Shown: positions 24,866 to 37,480, counted from the first letter of the stretch. The stretch is DNA of 64,000 nucleotides from Antilocapra americana (GCA_007570785.1 ML660774.1:8261969-8325968), one strand, 5' to 3'. Program-made: numbers and translations. The notes: generated by a model not told the origin, from the letters alone.

Positions 24866-25166
24866 GGAAAGTCGCTCAGTTGTGTCTGACTCTTTGAGAA
24901 CCAATGGACTATATAGTCCATGGATTTCTCCAGGCCAGAATACTGGTATGGGTAGCCTTTCCCTTCTCCAGGGGATCTTCCCAACCCAGGGATCAAACCC
25001 AGGTCTCCTGCATTGCAGGTGGATTCTCTACCAGCTGAGGGAAGCCCAAGAATACTGGGGTGGGTAGCTTATCCCTTCTCCAGCGGATCTTTCCGATCCA
25101 GGAATTGAACTGGGGTCTCCTGCATTGCAGGTGGATTCTTTACCAACTGAGCTATCAGGGAAGCCA
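24866..25166 (-). mobile_element. Bov-tA SINE, duplicated-head form
   Basis: Reverse-strand SINE about 300 bp long in which the roughly 105-bp head and adjoining part occurs twice in tandem (about 24937-25047 and 25050-25166), each with CATTGCAGGTGGATTCT. Such dimers form a recognised SINE type in ruminants. Confidence 0.88.
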
Positions 25167-25794
25167 AATCTCTTATCCCTTTGCCAAAGAGATTTTCTCA
25201 GAGAAGGGCAAATAACCTAATAAAAAACCCAGGTGGTATATTCTGGGGATTCTGCAAAACTAAAGTCATTTCTTCTGGTTTGAGAAGCTTCTGCAAAGCA
25301 TCCTCTCTTGGATGTGAGGTTGAAAAACTGAAACTACAGTAACCGTTTTGCTGCTAGTTGAGACATCCTTAGCCTGCAAGGGGTCCTGTGTGAAACTGGA
25401 AAGGCAGATTAGCGAGACAGATGCCAACTGGGTCCTTGAGACATTTTGATACATGGAGCAAAGCTTCATATCAAGTATACTTTTGGATTTTGCATTTATA
25501 TGAACCCAGAAGTTCTCTTACAAAAAAAGTGAGTTTTTAGTTTATGTTGTGCACTAAAAGATTTGTCTGATATAATGTCTTCTGTTTTACCTCAGCATCT
25601 TTGCAGTGTTTGGAGATAAACCTCAAATTCCCTTGGGATTGGGTTTGTTTCTTTTTGGGGGAGGGTCTGCTTTGTTTGCTGCTGAATCTTATTGCCTTGA
25701 ACACTGCCCAGGAATATTAGTAGAGACTCAGTAAATATTTGTCCATGGGATGTGAAAAGTCAGTTCGACCTTTAAGATAGATGTTATCAATGAT
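25167..25794. other. Unrecognised sequence
   Basis: Nothing recognised. Confidence 0.4.
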
Positions 25795-27463
25795 ATATAT
25801 TGAAAGAAGCCATCTGCCTTCTAGGACTGTCATAGCTAGAGAGAAGTCAATGCCTAGCTTCAAAGCTTCAAAGACAGGCTAAGTGTCTTCTTAGGGACTA
25901 CCGCATCTGGTGATTTTTAAGTTGAAGCCAATGCTCTTTTACCATTCCAAACATTCTAGAACATTTAATAATTTGCTAAATCTACTCTGCCTTTGCTTTA
26001 TAAATGGAACAACACAGCCTGGATGAAGTACATCTGTTTACAGCATGGTTCACTGAATTTTGTAAGCCCACTGTTGAGACCTGCATAGAAAAAGATTCCT
26101 TTCAAAATATTACTACTGATTGATAATGCGTCTGGTTGCTCAAGAGCTCTGGTGTATGAGATTAGTATGGTTTTCATGACTGTTAACACAGCATTCATTC
26201 TGACATCCATGGATCAAGGAATAATTTTGACTTTCAAGCCTTTTTATTGAAGAAATGTATTTTGTAAGGCTATAGCTGCCATGGATGATGATTTCTATAA
26301 TGGGTCTGGGCAAAGTCAATGGAAAACCTGGAAAGGATTCACCATTCCAGATGCCATTAAGAACAAAGGTGATTCACAGGAAGAAGTCAAAATAGGAACA
26401 TTAACAGGAGTTTGGCAGAAGTTAATTCCAACCCTTAGAGATGACTTTGAGGGGTTCATGACTTTAGTGGAGAAAGTAACTGCAGATGTGGTACAAACAG
26501 CAAGAGAACTAGAATCAGAAGTGGAGCCTGAAGATGTGACTGGATTGCTGCAATCTCGTAATACAACATTAGCGGATGAGGAGCTGCTTCCTATAGATGA
26601 GTAAAGAAAGTGGTTTCCTGGGACTACCTGGGTGGTCCAGGGTTTAAGAATCCGCCTTGCAATGCCAGGGGTCTGATCCCTGGTCCATGAACTAAAACCA
26701 TACCTGCTATGGAGCAACTAAGTGACTAAGTCCACAAGCCACAACTACTGAGCCTTCGTGCTCTGGAGCCCCTGCACTGCAAGGAAAGACCCCAAGTACT
26801 GCAATTAAGATCCAGTGCAGCCAGATAATAAACAAACGAACATTCACACACAAAAAAAGAAAGTGTTTTCCTGAGACGGACTCTACTCTTGGTGAAAAGG
26901 ATATGATTGTTGACATGACAACAAAGGACCGAGAAAATTGCATAAACTTCATCCACAAAGCAGCAGCGGGTTTTGGGAAGGCTGACTCCAGTCTTGAGAG
27001 AAGTCCTACTGTGTGCAAAGTGCTATCAGACACTGTTGCAGGCTACAGAGAAATCATTCATGAAAGGAAGAGTCATTTGATGGGGCAAACTTCACTGCTG
27101 TCTTATGTTAATAAACTGTCACAGCCACCCCAGCCTTTAGCAAACACCACCCTGATCAGTCAGCAACCGTCAACATCCAGGCAACACCTCCCACCAGCGA
27201 AAAAAAAAAAATATTACTCCACACTGAAGGCTCGGATGATGGTCAGCAGTTTTAGCAGTAAACCATCTTTAAATTAAGGTATCTACATAGTTTTTTAAAA
27301 GACATAATGCTATTGCACACTTACTAGACTATGATAAACTATAAGCATAACTTTTATGTACACAGGGAAACCAGAAGATTCATGTCAGTTGCTTTACTGC
27401 GATATTCAACTTATTGTGGTGGTCTAGAACCAAACCCTCAACATCTCTGAAGTTTTGCCTGTA
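25795..27463 (+). mobile_element. Tigger1 DNA transposon remnant (TIGD1-like transposase), SINE-split
   Basis: Decayed pogo-superfamily (DDE) transposon. The 3' end shows the Tigger terminal inverted repeat (GGTGGTCTAGAACCAAACC ... GCCTG at 27461) next to TA. Upstream are pieces of the transposase C-terminal half: KDRLS, SGDFKLKPM, SMDQG, LTFK and a 107-codon frame (26281-26604) with FTIPDAIKN and EVEPEDVT, and after the SINE another (26903-27277) with MTTKD, QTSLLSY and SQQPSTSR. Stops and shifts break it throughout, the 5' half and 5' inverted repeat are missing, and a SINE interrupts it. Confidence 0.88.
26621..26855 (+). mobile_element. CHR-type SINE inserted in Tigger1
   Basis: Plus-strand SINE (GGTGGTCCAGGGTTTAAGAA, TGCAATGCCAGGGG-like head, CACA/A-rich tail) flanked by an 18-bp duplication AAAGAAAGTG(G/T)TTTCCTG at 26603-26620 and 26856-26873, so it inserted after the Tigger copy had settled. 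Confidence 0.92.
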
Positions 27464-27639
27464 CCCTAAAAAGTTTAGATTAAGGAAAAAAAGCAATAGT
27501 AAAGTAGATAGCAGACCCTCAGTCTCTTCCCAAGCTCCTGGGCTAGAGATGAATTTTCCATAGCTTTATGGTAGTTAACTATGAAAAGATCTTCATAGTG
27601 TAACACTTACTTTTACCTTTAACGTGTGTTAACACTCAT

Positions 27640-27867
27640 GTGTGTGCTGTGTGCTAAGTTGCTTCAGTTATGCCCGACCCTGTGCAGCCCCACGGATTGT
27701 AGCCCGTCAGGCTCCTCTGTCCATGAGATTCTCCAGACAAGAATACTGGAGTGGGTTGCGGTGCCCTCCTCCAGAGGACCTTCACTACCCAGGGATTGAA
27801 CCTGTGTCTCTTATGCATCCTGCATTGGCAGGCGGGTTCTTTACCACTAGCGTCATCTGGGAAGCCC
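27640..27867 (-). mobile_element. Bov-tA SINE
   Basis: Reverse-strand full SINE with 12-bp duplication GTT(A/G)ACACTCAT at 27628-27639 and 27868-27879. Confidence 0.92.
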
Positions 27868-29029
27868 GTTGACACTCATAATGGTATACAAATGAGGAAA
27901 TGCTTCTGTCATAATTTAGCAGAATTATTAGATGAAAATACATATACAAGAATCTAAATTTTTCTTAACATTTTCTCATGAAATTAGCTCTGACATATCT
28001 TAATACAGCCAAATATCAACTTTGCCTTAGCAGTGTTTTATGAAAGGGTAGGAAAGCATAATAGTGGGTCATCAGCTTTATAGCTGATGCCTATATAAAT
28101 GCAGTTCAGCCATCACCTGCATAAGAATCAGGATGGTAAAAAAAAAATTTGAAATCCTGAATTCTACCCACGCCTATCAAATCAAAATCTCTGAAAGCAC
28201 AATTCTGTCATCTGTATTACATAAGCCCTCTGGTTGATTTTCATGCACATTAAAGTTTGAGAACAGCTGGTTTATATATTATTTTGAAAAAGGTAAAATC
28301 AGCTAACAGAACTTAAGTACCGTATCCCTTTATTCTCCTTTTTTTCCCATTTCAAAGGAAGATTTTTTTTCTTGAGTCTCTTTAACTACTTGACTAAAAA
28401 AAGAAATCAATCAGATGACCTGCTTGAAATTTCTATTTCAATTCCAAACAATCTGATAGAGAGAATGGCCTTGAGTCTAACAGAATAACGGTCACATAAT
28501 TTTCTCTAGCTCTTTTCTTCTGTGTTTATCTAGTTCCAATTTATAGTTTGTTACTTCCAAAGCCATCATATTCAGACACCTGCTGTTCTCTGTCATGAAC
28601 TCTTTAAATTCATATTCTAGATAGTCATGTGAGTGTTGTAATCAACCCGATAATACTTGCGATATGCTAAAACAATTAGGTTAATATGCAAAAAGCAAGT
28701 AAACTTGGTGAAGAATAAAACTGGATAAACTTACTTGGCATTTGCAGATAAAACCACAGAGGAACTTAATAGATCTTTTCACATATTTTAGAAATATAAA
28801 TCCAAATTGCTCCCAAACTACCAGTTATATTTAAACCACCATGGTGCCATTTATGGTTTAATACTTTGGAATGCCACTGTTGTTTACTTGATGATTATTT
28901 AGGTCTGAGGCAAAGTTGGTATTCTCTTTGAGTTCTCTGATGAAGAAATGTCAAATAACACGTAAAGAAACTTTGAAATTGAACAGAGTTAAAATTTTAA
29001 TTACTTTCTCTTCTGAGTTAAAATCTGTT
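27868..29029. other. Mostly unrecognised sequence with a MER5A
   Basis: MER5A at 28105-28278 is listed separately; otherwise nothing recognised. Confidence 0.45.
28105..28278 (+). mobile_element. MER5A (hAT-Charlie MITE)
   Basis: CATCACCTGCATAAGAATCA, TGAATTCTACCCACG, CACATTAAAGTTTGAGAAC, GCTGGTTT: the order of a MER5A element from middle to 3' end. Diverged. Confidence 0.6.
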
Positions 29030-29213
29030 ATTGCTGAGTTGCTGAGTCATGTCTGACTCTTTTGCCACCCCATGTCACCCACCAGGCTCCAGGCAAGAAT
29101 ACTGGAGTGGATAGCCGTTTACTTCTCAGGGGATCTTCCTGACACAGGGTTCAAACAGATGTCTCCTGCCTTGGCAGGCAGATTCTTTTCCATGAAGCCA
29201 CCAGGGGAGCCCC
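29030..29213 (-). mobile_element. Bov-tA SINE
   Basis: Reverse-strand SINE with small internal deletions; head GAAGCCACCAGGGGAGCCC at the right. Confidence 0.88.
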
Positions 29214-29744
29214 TAACCTAAAATATTATTCGTTAAAAGCCTAAATCATGGTTAAAGAAAAAGAGCTGAGACATTTTAATAAATCTCAATTATATATTCT
29301 AAAGAGAATATAAAAGACGGTATCAATATAAACATGCCACAGTCAATAAAAGCTGCTTCAAACAAGCAATACATCTACATGAGGACTGTCCAATGTAAGT
29401 TGGGAGGCCTAACCAGAATTCTGCAAGAAATTGTTTTGTTTTGCTGTTTCATTTACTTCTACCAGCAGAGGGAGTAAAAACTCAACTATAGCTAAGCCCA
29501 GATTCCAAAAAGAAATTCAGAGATACAGGATGAAACAGGACTCTAACTCTTAAATTTCATAAATGAAGAATCTGAGATTGTAGAGGGAAAGGAGTGTATC
29601 GCATTTTCACTACTAATGGTGGGGCCAGATAAACAATTTCTATCTCCTGGCTTCCAAGATGGGGCAGCCTACGTTTTTATACTCAGTTGTCAACTTGGAT
29701 GTTTATCACGATACCTCTGAGAATTAAGTTTTCTTTAAAAAAGA
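29214..29744. other. Unrecognised sequence
   Basis: Nothing recognised. Confidence 0.4.
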
Positions 29745-29980
29745 AAAACTGTTAATTTTGTATTGGGGTATAGCCAATTAACAATGTTGTGATAGTTTCA
29801 GGTGGACAACAAAGGGACTCAAGCATACATATACATGTATCGATCCTCCCCCAAACCCCCCTCCAATCCAGGCTGCCACATAACATTGAACAGAGTTTCA
29901 TGTGTTATACAGTAGGTCCTTGTTGGTTATCCACTTTAAGTATAGCAGCGTGTACATGTCCATCCCAAACTCACAAACAT
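29745..29980 (-). mobile_element. L1 3' region
   Basis: Reverse-strand L1: TTGGGGTATAGCCAATTAAC, CAGGTGGACAACAAAGGGA, CTTGTTGGTTATCCA, TTTAAGTATAGCAGCGTGTA. Confidence 0.75.
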
Positions 29981-30294
29981 AAGGTTGCCAGGGGGTGGGG
30001 AAGGGACGGTTATGGAGTTTGGGAAGAGTTTTCCTAATTGCCTCTGTGCATTAAGGAAGTGAAGCTCAGAGCAGCTGGAGAAGACTCCTGGGAAAAGGAA
30101 GCAAATATCTGTTCCTCCAGGCCGGGGAAGGAACCCATCCAAGAAGTAGCACTAGGTTGCTGCTGCTAAGACCAGAGTTGGGGTTTCCCAGAGAAAGGTG
30201 ACAGCCTTGTCCTCTACTACATCTTACCCCACCTCATCCCCCCACCTGGAGCCATCCAGACCAAGGAACCTTGCTTTAGGAACTACTAATGAAC

Positions 30295-32586
30295 TCCTCA
30301 GCAAACTAAAATGGACCAAAATTGGGGAATTTAATTCAGATGACCATTATATCTACTACTCTGGGCAAGAATCCCATAGAAGAAATGGAGTAGCCCTCAT
30401 AATCAACAAAAGAGTCCAAAATACAGTGCATCCTTGGGTGCATCCTCAAAAGTGACAGAATGATCTTGGTTCGTCTCCAAGGCAAGCTATTCACTATCAC
30501 AGTAATCTAAGTCTATGCCCCAACCAACGATGCTGAAGAAGCTGAAGTTCATCAGTTCTATGAAGACCTAGAAGACCTCCTAGAACTAGCACTTTAAACA
30601 GATGTTCTATTCATCATTGAGGATTGGAATGCAAAAGTAGGAAGTCAAGATATACCTGGAATAACAGGCAAGTTTGGCCTTGGAGAACAAAATGAAACAA
30701 GACAAAGACTAACTGAATTCTGTCAAGAGAATGCACTAGTCATGGCAAACACCCTTTTTCAACAACACAAGAGATGACTTTACACGTGAACATCACCAAA
30801 TGGTCAATACTAAAATCAAACTGATTATATTCTTTGTAGCCGAAGATGGAGAAACTGTATACAGTTAGAAAATAAAGACCTGGAGCTGACTGTGGCTCAG
30901 ATCATCAACTTCTCATAGCAAAATTCAGGTTTAAACTAAAGAAAACAGGGAAAACACTAGGCCAGACAGGTATGATTTAAATCAAAACCTGTATGAATTT
31001 ATCTATCTATAGATAGATAGATTCAAGGGACTAGATCTAGTTAACAGTGTGCCTGAAGGACTATGGACAGAGATCCATAATACTGTACAGAAGGCGGTGA
31101 ACAAAACCATCCCAAAGAAAAAGAAAAGTGAGAATGCAAAGTGGTTATTTGAGGAGGGTTTACAAATTGTGGAAGAACAAATAGAAGTGAAAAGCAAGGG
31201 AGAGAGGGAAAAATGCATCCAATTAAATGCAGAGTTCCAAAGAATAGCTAGAAGAGACAAGAAGGCCTTATTCAATGAACAGTGCTTAATAATAGAAGAA
31301 AACAACAAAAGGGGAAAGACTGGAGATCTCTTCAGGAAAATTGGAAACATCAAGGGTGTGTTCCGCCCAAAGTTGTGCACAACAAAGGATAAAAATGGTA
31401 GAGACCCAGTCGACACTGAAGAGATCAAGATGAGATGGAAGGATACACGGAAGAACTGTATTTAAAAGATCTTAATGAACTGGATTACCATGATGAAGTG
31501 GTTAGTCACCCAGAGATAGACATTCTGGAGCGTGAAGTCAAGTGGGCTTCAAGAAACACTGCTGTTAATAAAGCTAGTGGATGCAGTGAAATTCCAGCAG
31601 AACTATTCAAATCCCTAAAGGAGGATGCCATCGAGGTATGGAACAACTGATTGGTTCAAGATTGAGAAAGGAGTATGGCAGGGCTGTCTGCTGTCACCCT
31701 GTTTGTTTAATCTATACGCAGACCACATCATGAGAAATCCTGGGCTGGATGAGTTCCAAGCTGGAATCAAGATAGGCAGGAGAAACATCAACACCCTCAG
31801 ACATGCAAATGACACCACTCTAATGGCAGAAAGTGAAGAGGAACTAAAGAGCCTCTTGATGAGGGTGAAGGAGGAGAGTGAAAGAGCCAGCTTAAGGCTA
31901 AATATTAAGAAAACTAAAATCACGGCATCCGCCTTCATTACTTCATGGCAAATAGAAGGGGAAAAGGTGGAAGTAGTGACAGATTTCTTCTTCTTGGGCT
32001 CCAAAATCACTACAAACAGTGGCTGCAGCCATGAAATCAAAAGGTGATTTCTTCTTGGCAGGAAAGTGATGACAAACCTAGACAGTGTGTTGAAAAGCAG
32101 AGACATTACTCTGCCGACAAAGGTCCATATAGTCAAGGCTGTGGTCTTCTAGAGGTCACGTCCTGTTACAACAGCTGGACCATAAAGAAGGCAGAATGCC
32201 AAAGAATTGATGCCTTCAAACTGTGGTGCTAGAGAAGACTCCTGAAAGTCCCTTGGACCGCAAGGAGATCAAACCAGTCAATCTTAAAGGAGATCAACCC
32301 TGAATATTCACTGCAAGGACTGATGCTGAAGCTGAAGCTCTAGTAATTTGGTCATCTGATGTGAACAGATGACTCATTGGAAAAGTCCCTGATTTGGGGA
32401 AAGATTGAGGGCAGAAAGAGAAGAGGACATCACAGGATGAGATGGCTGGATGGCATCACTGATGCAGGGAGTATGAACTTGGGCAGACTCCGAGAGACGG
32501 TGAGGGACAGGAAAGCCTGGCGTGCTACACTCCATGAGGTCGCAAAGAGTCGGACCCGGCTAGGCGACTGAACAGCACCAAGAACA
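30295..32586 (+). mobile_element. BovB LINE (lineage B), with internal deletion
   Basis: Begins in the endonuclease (KLKWTKIGEFNSDDHY, NGVALIINKRVQ) and continues through EELWTE-like and KSKGEREKCIQLNAEF stretches. At about 31633-31640 it jumps from AELFKSLKEDAIEV to YGTTDWFKIEKG, removing the finger and motif A part of the reverse transcriptase. YADD is changed (HAND), with stops and shifts afterward. The 3' end is GGCGACTGAACAGC. It shares lineage B wording with the 3.5-7.3 kb copy. Confidence 0.92.
31000..31019. repeat. Perfect 20-bp palindromic ATCT/AGAT repeat
   Basis: (ATCT)n meets (AGAT)n to form a 20-base palindrome, TATCTATCTATAGATAGATA, within the BovB body where the other copy has unique sequence. 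Confidence 0.9.
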
Positions 32587-32864
32587 ATGGACTCCTCAAC
32601 CCCTTAGGACGTAAGCCAGGGTGAGAGACCACTCTGCAGGGAGGGTGAGATAGAAGACACTCATTTCCTTCTAGCCCAAAGCATGCACCATCCCAGTGGA
32701 AGGGAGGACATTGGAAAGACACTGCCCGAGATTAATCCTCAGAGGAGTGAAAAGCCACATGATTAGACCTCATTTTCACTTTAGCCCAAGCTAGACTCCA
32801 GCAAGGTATGTTCTAGCAAAGCTAAAGAAATGTCAGTTGACTCAGACAAAATGAGCCTTAACTG
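32587..32864. other. Unrecognised sequence
   Basis: Nothing recognised between BovB and L1. Confidence 0.4.
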
Positions 32865-33056
32865 ATTTTTTAGAAATTGAAATACAGTTAATTTACTTGG
32901 ATTAGTTTTGGGTGTACAGCAAAGTGACACAGTTATACATTTTTTTTTTTCAGATTATTTTCCATTGTAAGTTACAATATGATTTTGAATGTAGTTCCTG
33001 ATGCTATATAGGAACTTCTTATTGTTTATTTTACCTAAGGTGGTTTGTATCTGTTC
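32865..33056 (-). mobile_element. L1 3' region
   Basis: Reverse-strand L1: GGGTGTACAGCAAAGTGAC, CAGATTATTTTCCATTGTA, GTAGTTCCTGATGCTATATA. Confidence 0.75.
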
Positions 33057-33076
33057 AATGATTTAAAAATGCTTCT

Positions 33077-33271
33077 AGGGGACTTCCCTCATGGTCAAAC
33101 TGTTAAGAACCCACCTTGAAATGCAGGGAATGTGGGTTTGATCCCTGGTTGGGGAACTAAGATCCCATATGCTGTGGGCAACTAAACCTGCTCCCCGCAG
33201 CTAGAGAGAAACCTGCGTGCTGCAGCTAAAACCCAGTGCAGCCAAAAATAAATAATATTTTTTTAAAAATC
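33077..33271 (+). mobile_element. CHR-type tRNA-derived SINE
   Basis: GGGACTTCCCTCATGGTCAA, TTTGATCCCTGGTTGGGGAA, body to CCCAGTGCAGCCAAAAATAA; 10-bp duplication AAATGCTTCT at 33067-33076 and 33272-33281. Confidence 0.92.
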
Positions 33272-35774
33272 AAATGCTTCTGGGATGTGGTCCTATATTG
33301 ATTCCAGGAAACCCTCCCCTCCAAGGATACCAAACTCCATAAATATTCAATACCCTTATATAAAATGATGGATGCAGGACTGTAAGAGGCAAGCTTCTCA
33401 ATCCTCCTTTGGCTTCCAACCCTAAGGAGAGCTTGGCAACTGGCCATGCCTGGCCAGTGAGGTCTGGAATGGTCCCTGCCACTGGAATTTTCAAAACTAT
33501 TCTGAGGCGATCTGGCCGTGCTGCTGGGTATTAGGCATTAGAGGGTAGTAAATATGCAAAAGCATCGTAGGAAGGAGTATCATATATAAGATACAGGATA
33601 GGCCCATGGTCAGGAGGAAACATACAAAGGAGCAAAGAATTATATATTTAATGCACTTTTTGTACTCTGGAAAACAGTTAAACAGAGCAGGGATTAAGCA
33701 AACAAAAAGTTAAAATGGGCCAACGGGAGACTGGAGATTTAGGAAAGGAAATAAAAGACTGAATGCCATTTGAAAGGTAATAAATTAGAAACAGCAAGAA
33801 ACAATGATCAGAGCTGCCAGGTAAATTGGTGGCAGCAAGGAAGGACCAGAAACACTAACATAGGGAAGGACAGAGATTAAAGCAACTGAAGGGAAAAGAT
33901 ATGGTCAGCCCACCCGACAGCCTGCTCATACAAACAAAGCACAACAAAAATCATTTAGAGAAGTACAAAGTACTCCACATCAAAAGGAAGCAAAATTTAA
34001 TAGAAAATTAAAAGGTATAAAGATGGCCAATTAGTGTATGGCCGTGTAAAATCAGGCAAGATGAAAACCAACATAAAGTAACTTTATGCCTTTTACAGTT
34101 CCTGTTGGTAAAAACTGAAAAGATAAATAAAATCTAGTATTGACAAGGCCTTAAATAGGCATGTGTATATAATGCTGGAAAAAGCTATCATTTTATGATA
34201 GAAATATCACCTTCGTTATTAGGCAATTATCTACATGCACACACACACCTAGGGCAGGAATACGTACAAGTAAGATCATTCTAGCATTTTCACTACTTGT
34301 GAAAAATAGAAAAAAACTAAGTTTTGTTTGTGGAGGACTGGTTTAAACTCTGAACTATCTGTATAATGGGAATGGCAGGTGTTTAGAGTATAAGTTAAGA
34401 TATAGAAACTCTGTATTTGTTGATATAGAAAGATCCTCAAGATGAACCAAGTGACAGGCTTGGTATTTTCTCATAGTTATAATATGAATCCCTATGTTTC
34501 TAAAAAGACTATAGCTTATATTCATATAAAAACGCATTTCAAAATCCACAATAAATTGTTTATAGTGATTACAGCTGAATGAAACTAAGCATTTGGGAGT
34601 AGAAGTGATATTTTATACCTTCCCATTCCTTTTGAAATTTTAATCACATTCTTGTATTTTCTTCATTTTTAATGATATAAGACTTTAGAAGTTTTTAATT
34701 AAAAGGGGTTAGATATTTTTAAATTTAAGGGGTTTTTATGGAGAAAAAAATTCATTTACCAGCAAAACAGACTACTCATCAATGTTTTCCCTCATGGTTT
34801 AGCATAGCTAAGGTTTCACTTTGAAACATATACCATTATTTTTACTGGCAACTAAGAAATCATACAATTATTTTAGAACTAGTGTTGAATAATTTTATTT
34901 TGTTCACATAAAGAAACATGAATAAAATATATAGCTATAATTTAAATCTGACACAAGTATTAAAATTACATGCCCAGCATTCATTTTGCTACACCGCAGC
35001 AAACAGAATTTTTCCTCTCCTAGAACTTAGAATCAAGGCCTTCAAAGAAGGCCTTCTTTCTTTTCTTGGAGAGAATCTTGGAGTTTTAAGTATACCATGA
35101 ACTGACAAGTTTCAAACCTGAATTTTCATAATTAACCAATACCATTTCTTAGAGAGCAATATATATCACAAGCTTTGTGTGTAGTACTATTGTTTTCCCT
35201 TAGATTATGTTTTATTATCTCACACCCCAATTAATGATTATTCTTAATATATAATGACTCTTGTTAGCATGATTACTGAAATGATGAGACCCTAAAATAT
35301 TGATTTCAGCTGCTCCCAGAATTTGACTATTCCTATAGGACACTGAGAAATTGTTATCAATGATGAAAACACATATTAATTAATTTTAATTTATTTATCT
35401 ACCCTTTCTTGCAACAGAGAGACTTAAACACAAAGAAAATGGAAGCCAGTTGCCAACTATTTTTAGAAGTCTTACACTTAAGATGAATGAGGAAAGACTA
35501 AGGTGTGGTCTGATTATATTTATCCTTAGGTTATAAAAGTTATAATACAGTACATTTTAGATTCAGTCTTTCTAATGCTCCTATGAGTCCAGCTCCCAGA
35601 AAGAATCAGGAGACAAAAATCCATGTTTTAAGAAAATTTGTTTGATATAGGAGAAATTCACCTACTTGTAGATAACCACTGTGCTTTTGCAGTTCAGATG
35701 TGAAGTTACTATGATGAGTACTTTAAACACACACATGCAGACACACTATACTCTTTGCTTTATAAGATGAGAAA
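33272..35774. other. Unrecognised AT-rich sequence
   Basis: 2.5 kb without a recognised gene or repeat. Only short open frames are present. Confidence 0.5.
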
Positions 35775-36172
35775 AAGACAAATACTGTATATTAACGCAT
35801 ATATATGGAATTTAGAAAGATGGTACTGATGATCCTATATGCAGGGCAACAAAGGAGACTGAGGCTAAAGAACAGAGTCTGTGGGAGAAGGCGAGGGGGG
35901 GATGATCTGAGAGAATAGCATTGAAATATGTACATTACCACATGTAAAACAGATGACCATATGCAAGTTCAAGCCTGAAGCAGGGCACCCAAAGCCACTG
36001 GACAACCCAGAGGGAGAGGGTAGGGAAGGAGGTGGGAGGGTGGTTCAGGATCGGGGGGGGGACACATGCATACCTGTGGCCTATTCATGTGGATACATGG
36101 CGAAAACCGTCACAATATTGTAAAGTAGTTACCCTCCATTTAAAATAAATTAAAAATAATAAAAAAACATAA
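35775..36172 (+). mobile_element. L1 (L1-BT type) 3' end
   Basis: TATATATGGAATTTAGAAAG, CATTGAAATATGTACATTAC, GGGAGGGTGGTTCAGGATCG, TGGCGAAAACCGTCACAATA and an AATAA-rich end: the ruminant L1 3' terminus. Confidence 0.85.
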
Positions 36173-36502
36173 ATTGAAAACCTGGAAAAAGCCATAGAAA
36201 ATGATTCCTCTCAGAAAAGAGTGTGTTTGTTCTATGTAGTTCCCATTAGTTATCCTAATTGTCTGAGGACCCTCTAAGTGTCCTCTCTGTTGAACTGGAC
36301 CTGGCCGTTTGTGTGGCTGACAACGTGCGGCTCTCCCTATGTGGAATTCAATGAAAACTTCAAATCAACATATCAGCTCTTATTTGAAAGAGCTTGTTCA
36401 CCCACCACTTTGTTTTATCTACTACAGTTCAGTCCTCTCGGAGAAACACTGAAAGGTTGAATTGGCATGTTAAAGTTGAATTAAACTCGTTACATTTTTT
36501 AT
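36173..36502. other. Unrecognised sequence
   Basis: Nothing recognised. Confidence 0.4.
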
Positions 36503-36722
36503 GGTTTCCCAGGTGGTGCCAGTGGTGAAGAACCCCTGCCAATGCAAGAGACACGAGATATGAGTTCGATCCCTGGGTCAGAAAGATCCCCTGGATAAGG
36601 GCATAGCAGCCCACTCCAGTGTTCTTGCTTCAAGAATCCCATGGACAGAGGAGCCTGGCGGGCTACAGTTCATGGGGTTGCAAAGAGTCAGACACGACTG
36701 AAGCGACTTAGCACAGCACACT
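36503..36722 (+). mobile_element. Bov-tA SINE
   Basis: Head TTTCCCAGGTGGTGCCAGTG, body to GACACGACTGAAGCGACTTA. Confidence 0.9.
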
Positions 36723-37017
36723 TTTTACTTTTCAGATAGTCATGGGTATCAATGTCAAAACAGGGCTCTGTCTGTCCTTCAGCCATGGGAGATGCAGTCA
36801 ATCAAGGCTAAACTCTGTCCATAACATCTTGCTCAGATATTCTCCTTGATAACAAGACTGGGTAACACCCTCAGAATAGATAGCATCTCCAACTTATAGA
36901 GCATAAAACTCATAGAAAGAGTGTTTTCCTTAACAAACTTACAATCTTACTGCATTGCAGACACTGTTTTAAGCACACTGCTTAAGTACTGTTTTAAGTA
37001 TGATTATTGATTCATTC

Positions 37018-37224
37018 GGGGCTTCCAAGGTGGTGAAAGTGGTAAAGAATCTGCCTATCAATGCAGGAGGTGCTAGAGATATGGGTTCCATCTCTGGGTC
37101 AGGAAGATCCCCTGGAGGAGGAAATGGCAACCCACTCCAGTTTTCTTGCCTGGGAAATCCCATGGACAGAGGCGCCTGGTGGGCTACAGTCCACAGGGAC
37201 ACAACTGCGCATGCACACACCCAG
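37018..37224 (+). mobile_element. Bov-tA SINE
   Basis: GGGGCTTCCAAGGTGGTGAA head, GGAGGAGGAAATGGCAACCC body; shortened tail. Confidence 0.9.
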
Positions 37225-37369
37225 TCTTCTTGAAGCAGGATTTTCTTTTTAAAAAAATAATTTGCACAATTTCTTTTTCACCCTTTTACTTTCTTCGTTC
37301 TCCTGCTTGAGAATAAATCTCCATTAAAAGATTATTGTATATAGAACAAAAAGAGCCATGTTCTTCATT

Positions 37370-37480
37370 TAAACATGAAGAAATCTAAGGGCTGAGTGAT
37401 TTGCCCAAGGTCACACAGCTGGTTGGTCAGTGGCAGAGCTGGGGTTTGACCTCAGGTACTGTGGTATCAGCATCCAAGTT
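37370..37480 (-). repeat. MIR SINE remnant
   Basis: GATTTGCCCAAGGTCACACAG, GTGGCAGAGCTGGGGTTTGA: the reverse complement of the MIR core. Confidence 0.8.

Noticed and set aside
24866..25166. Local tandem duplication of a SINE head
   Set aside because: This dimeric arrangement is a known recurring ruminant SINE form, so not a local event.
26281..27277. Possible TIGD1-like host gene
   Set aside because: Stops and shifts upstream, a SINE in the middle and a terminal inverted repeat at the end show it is a dead Tigger1 transposon.
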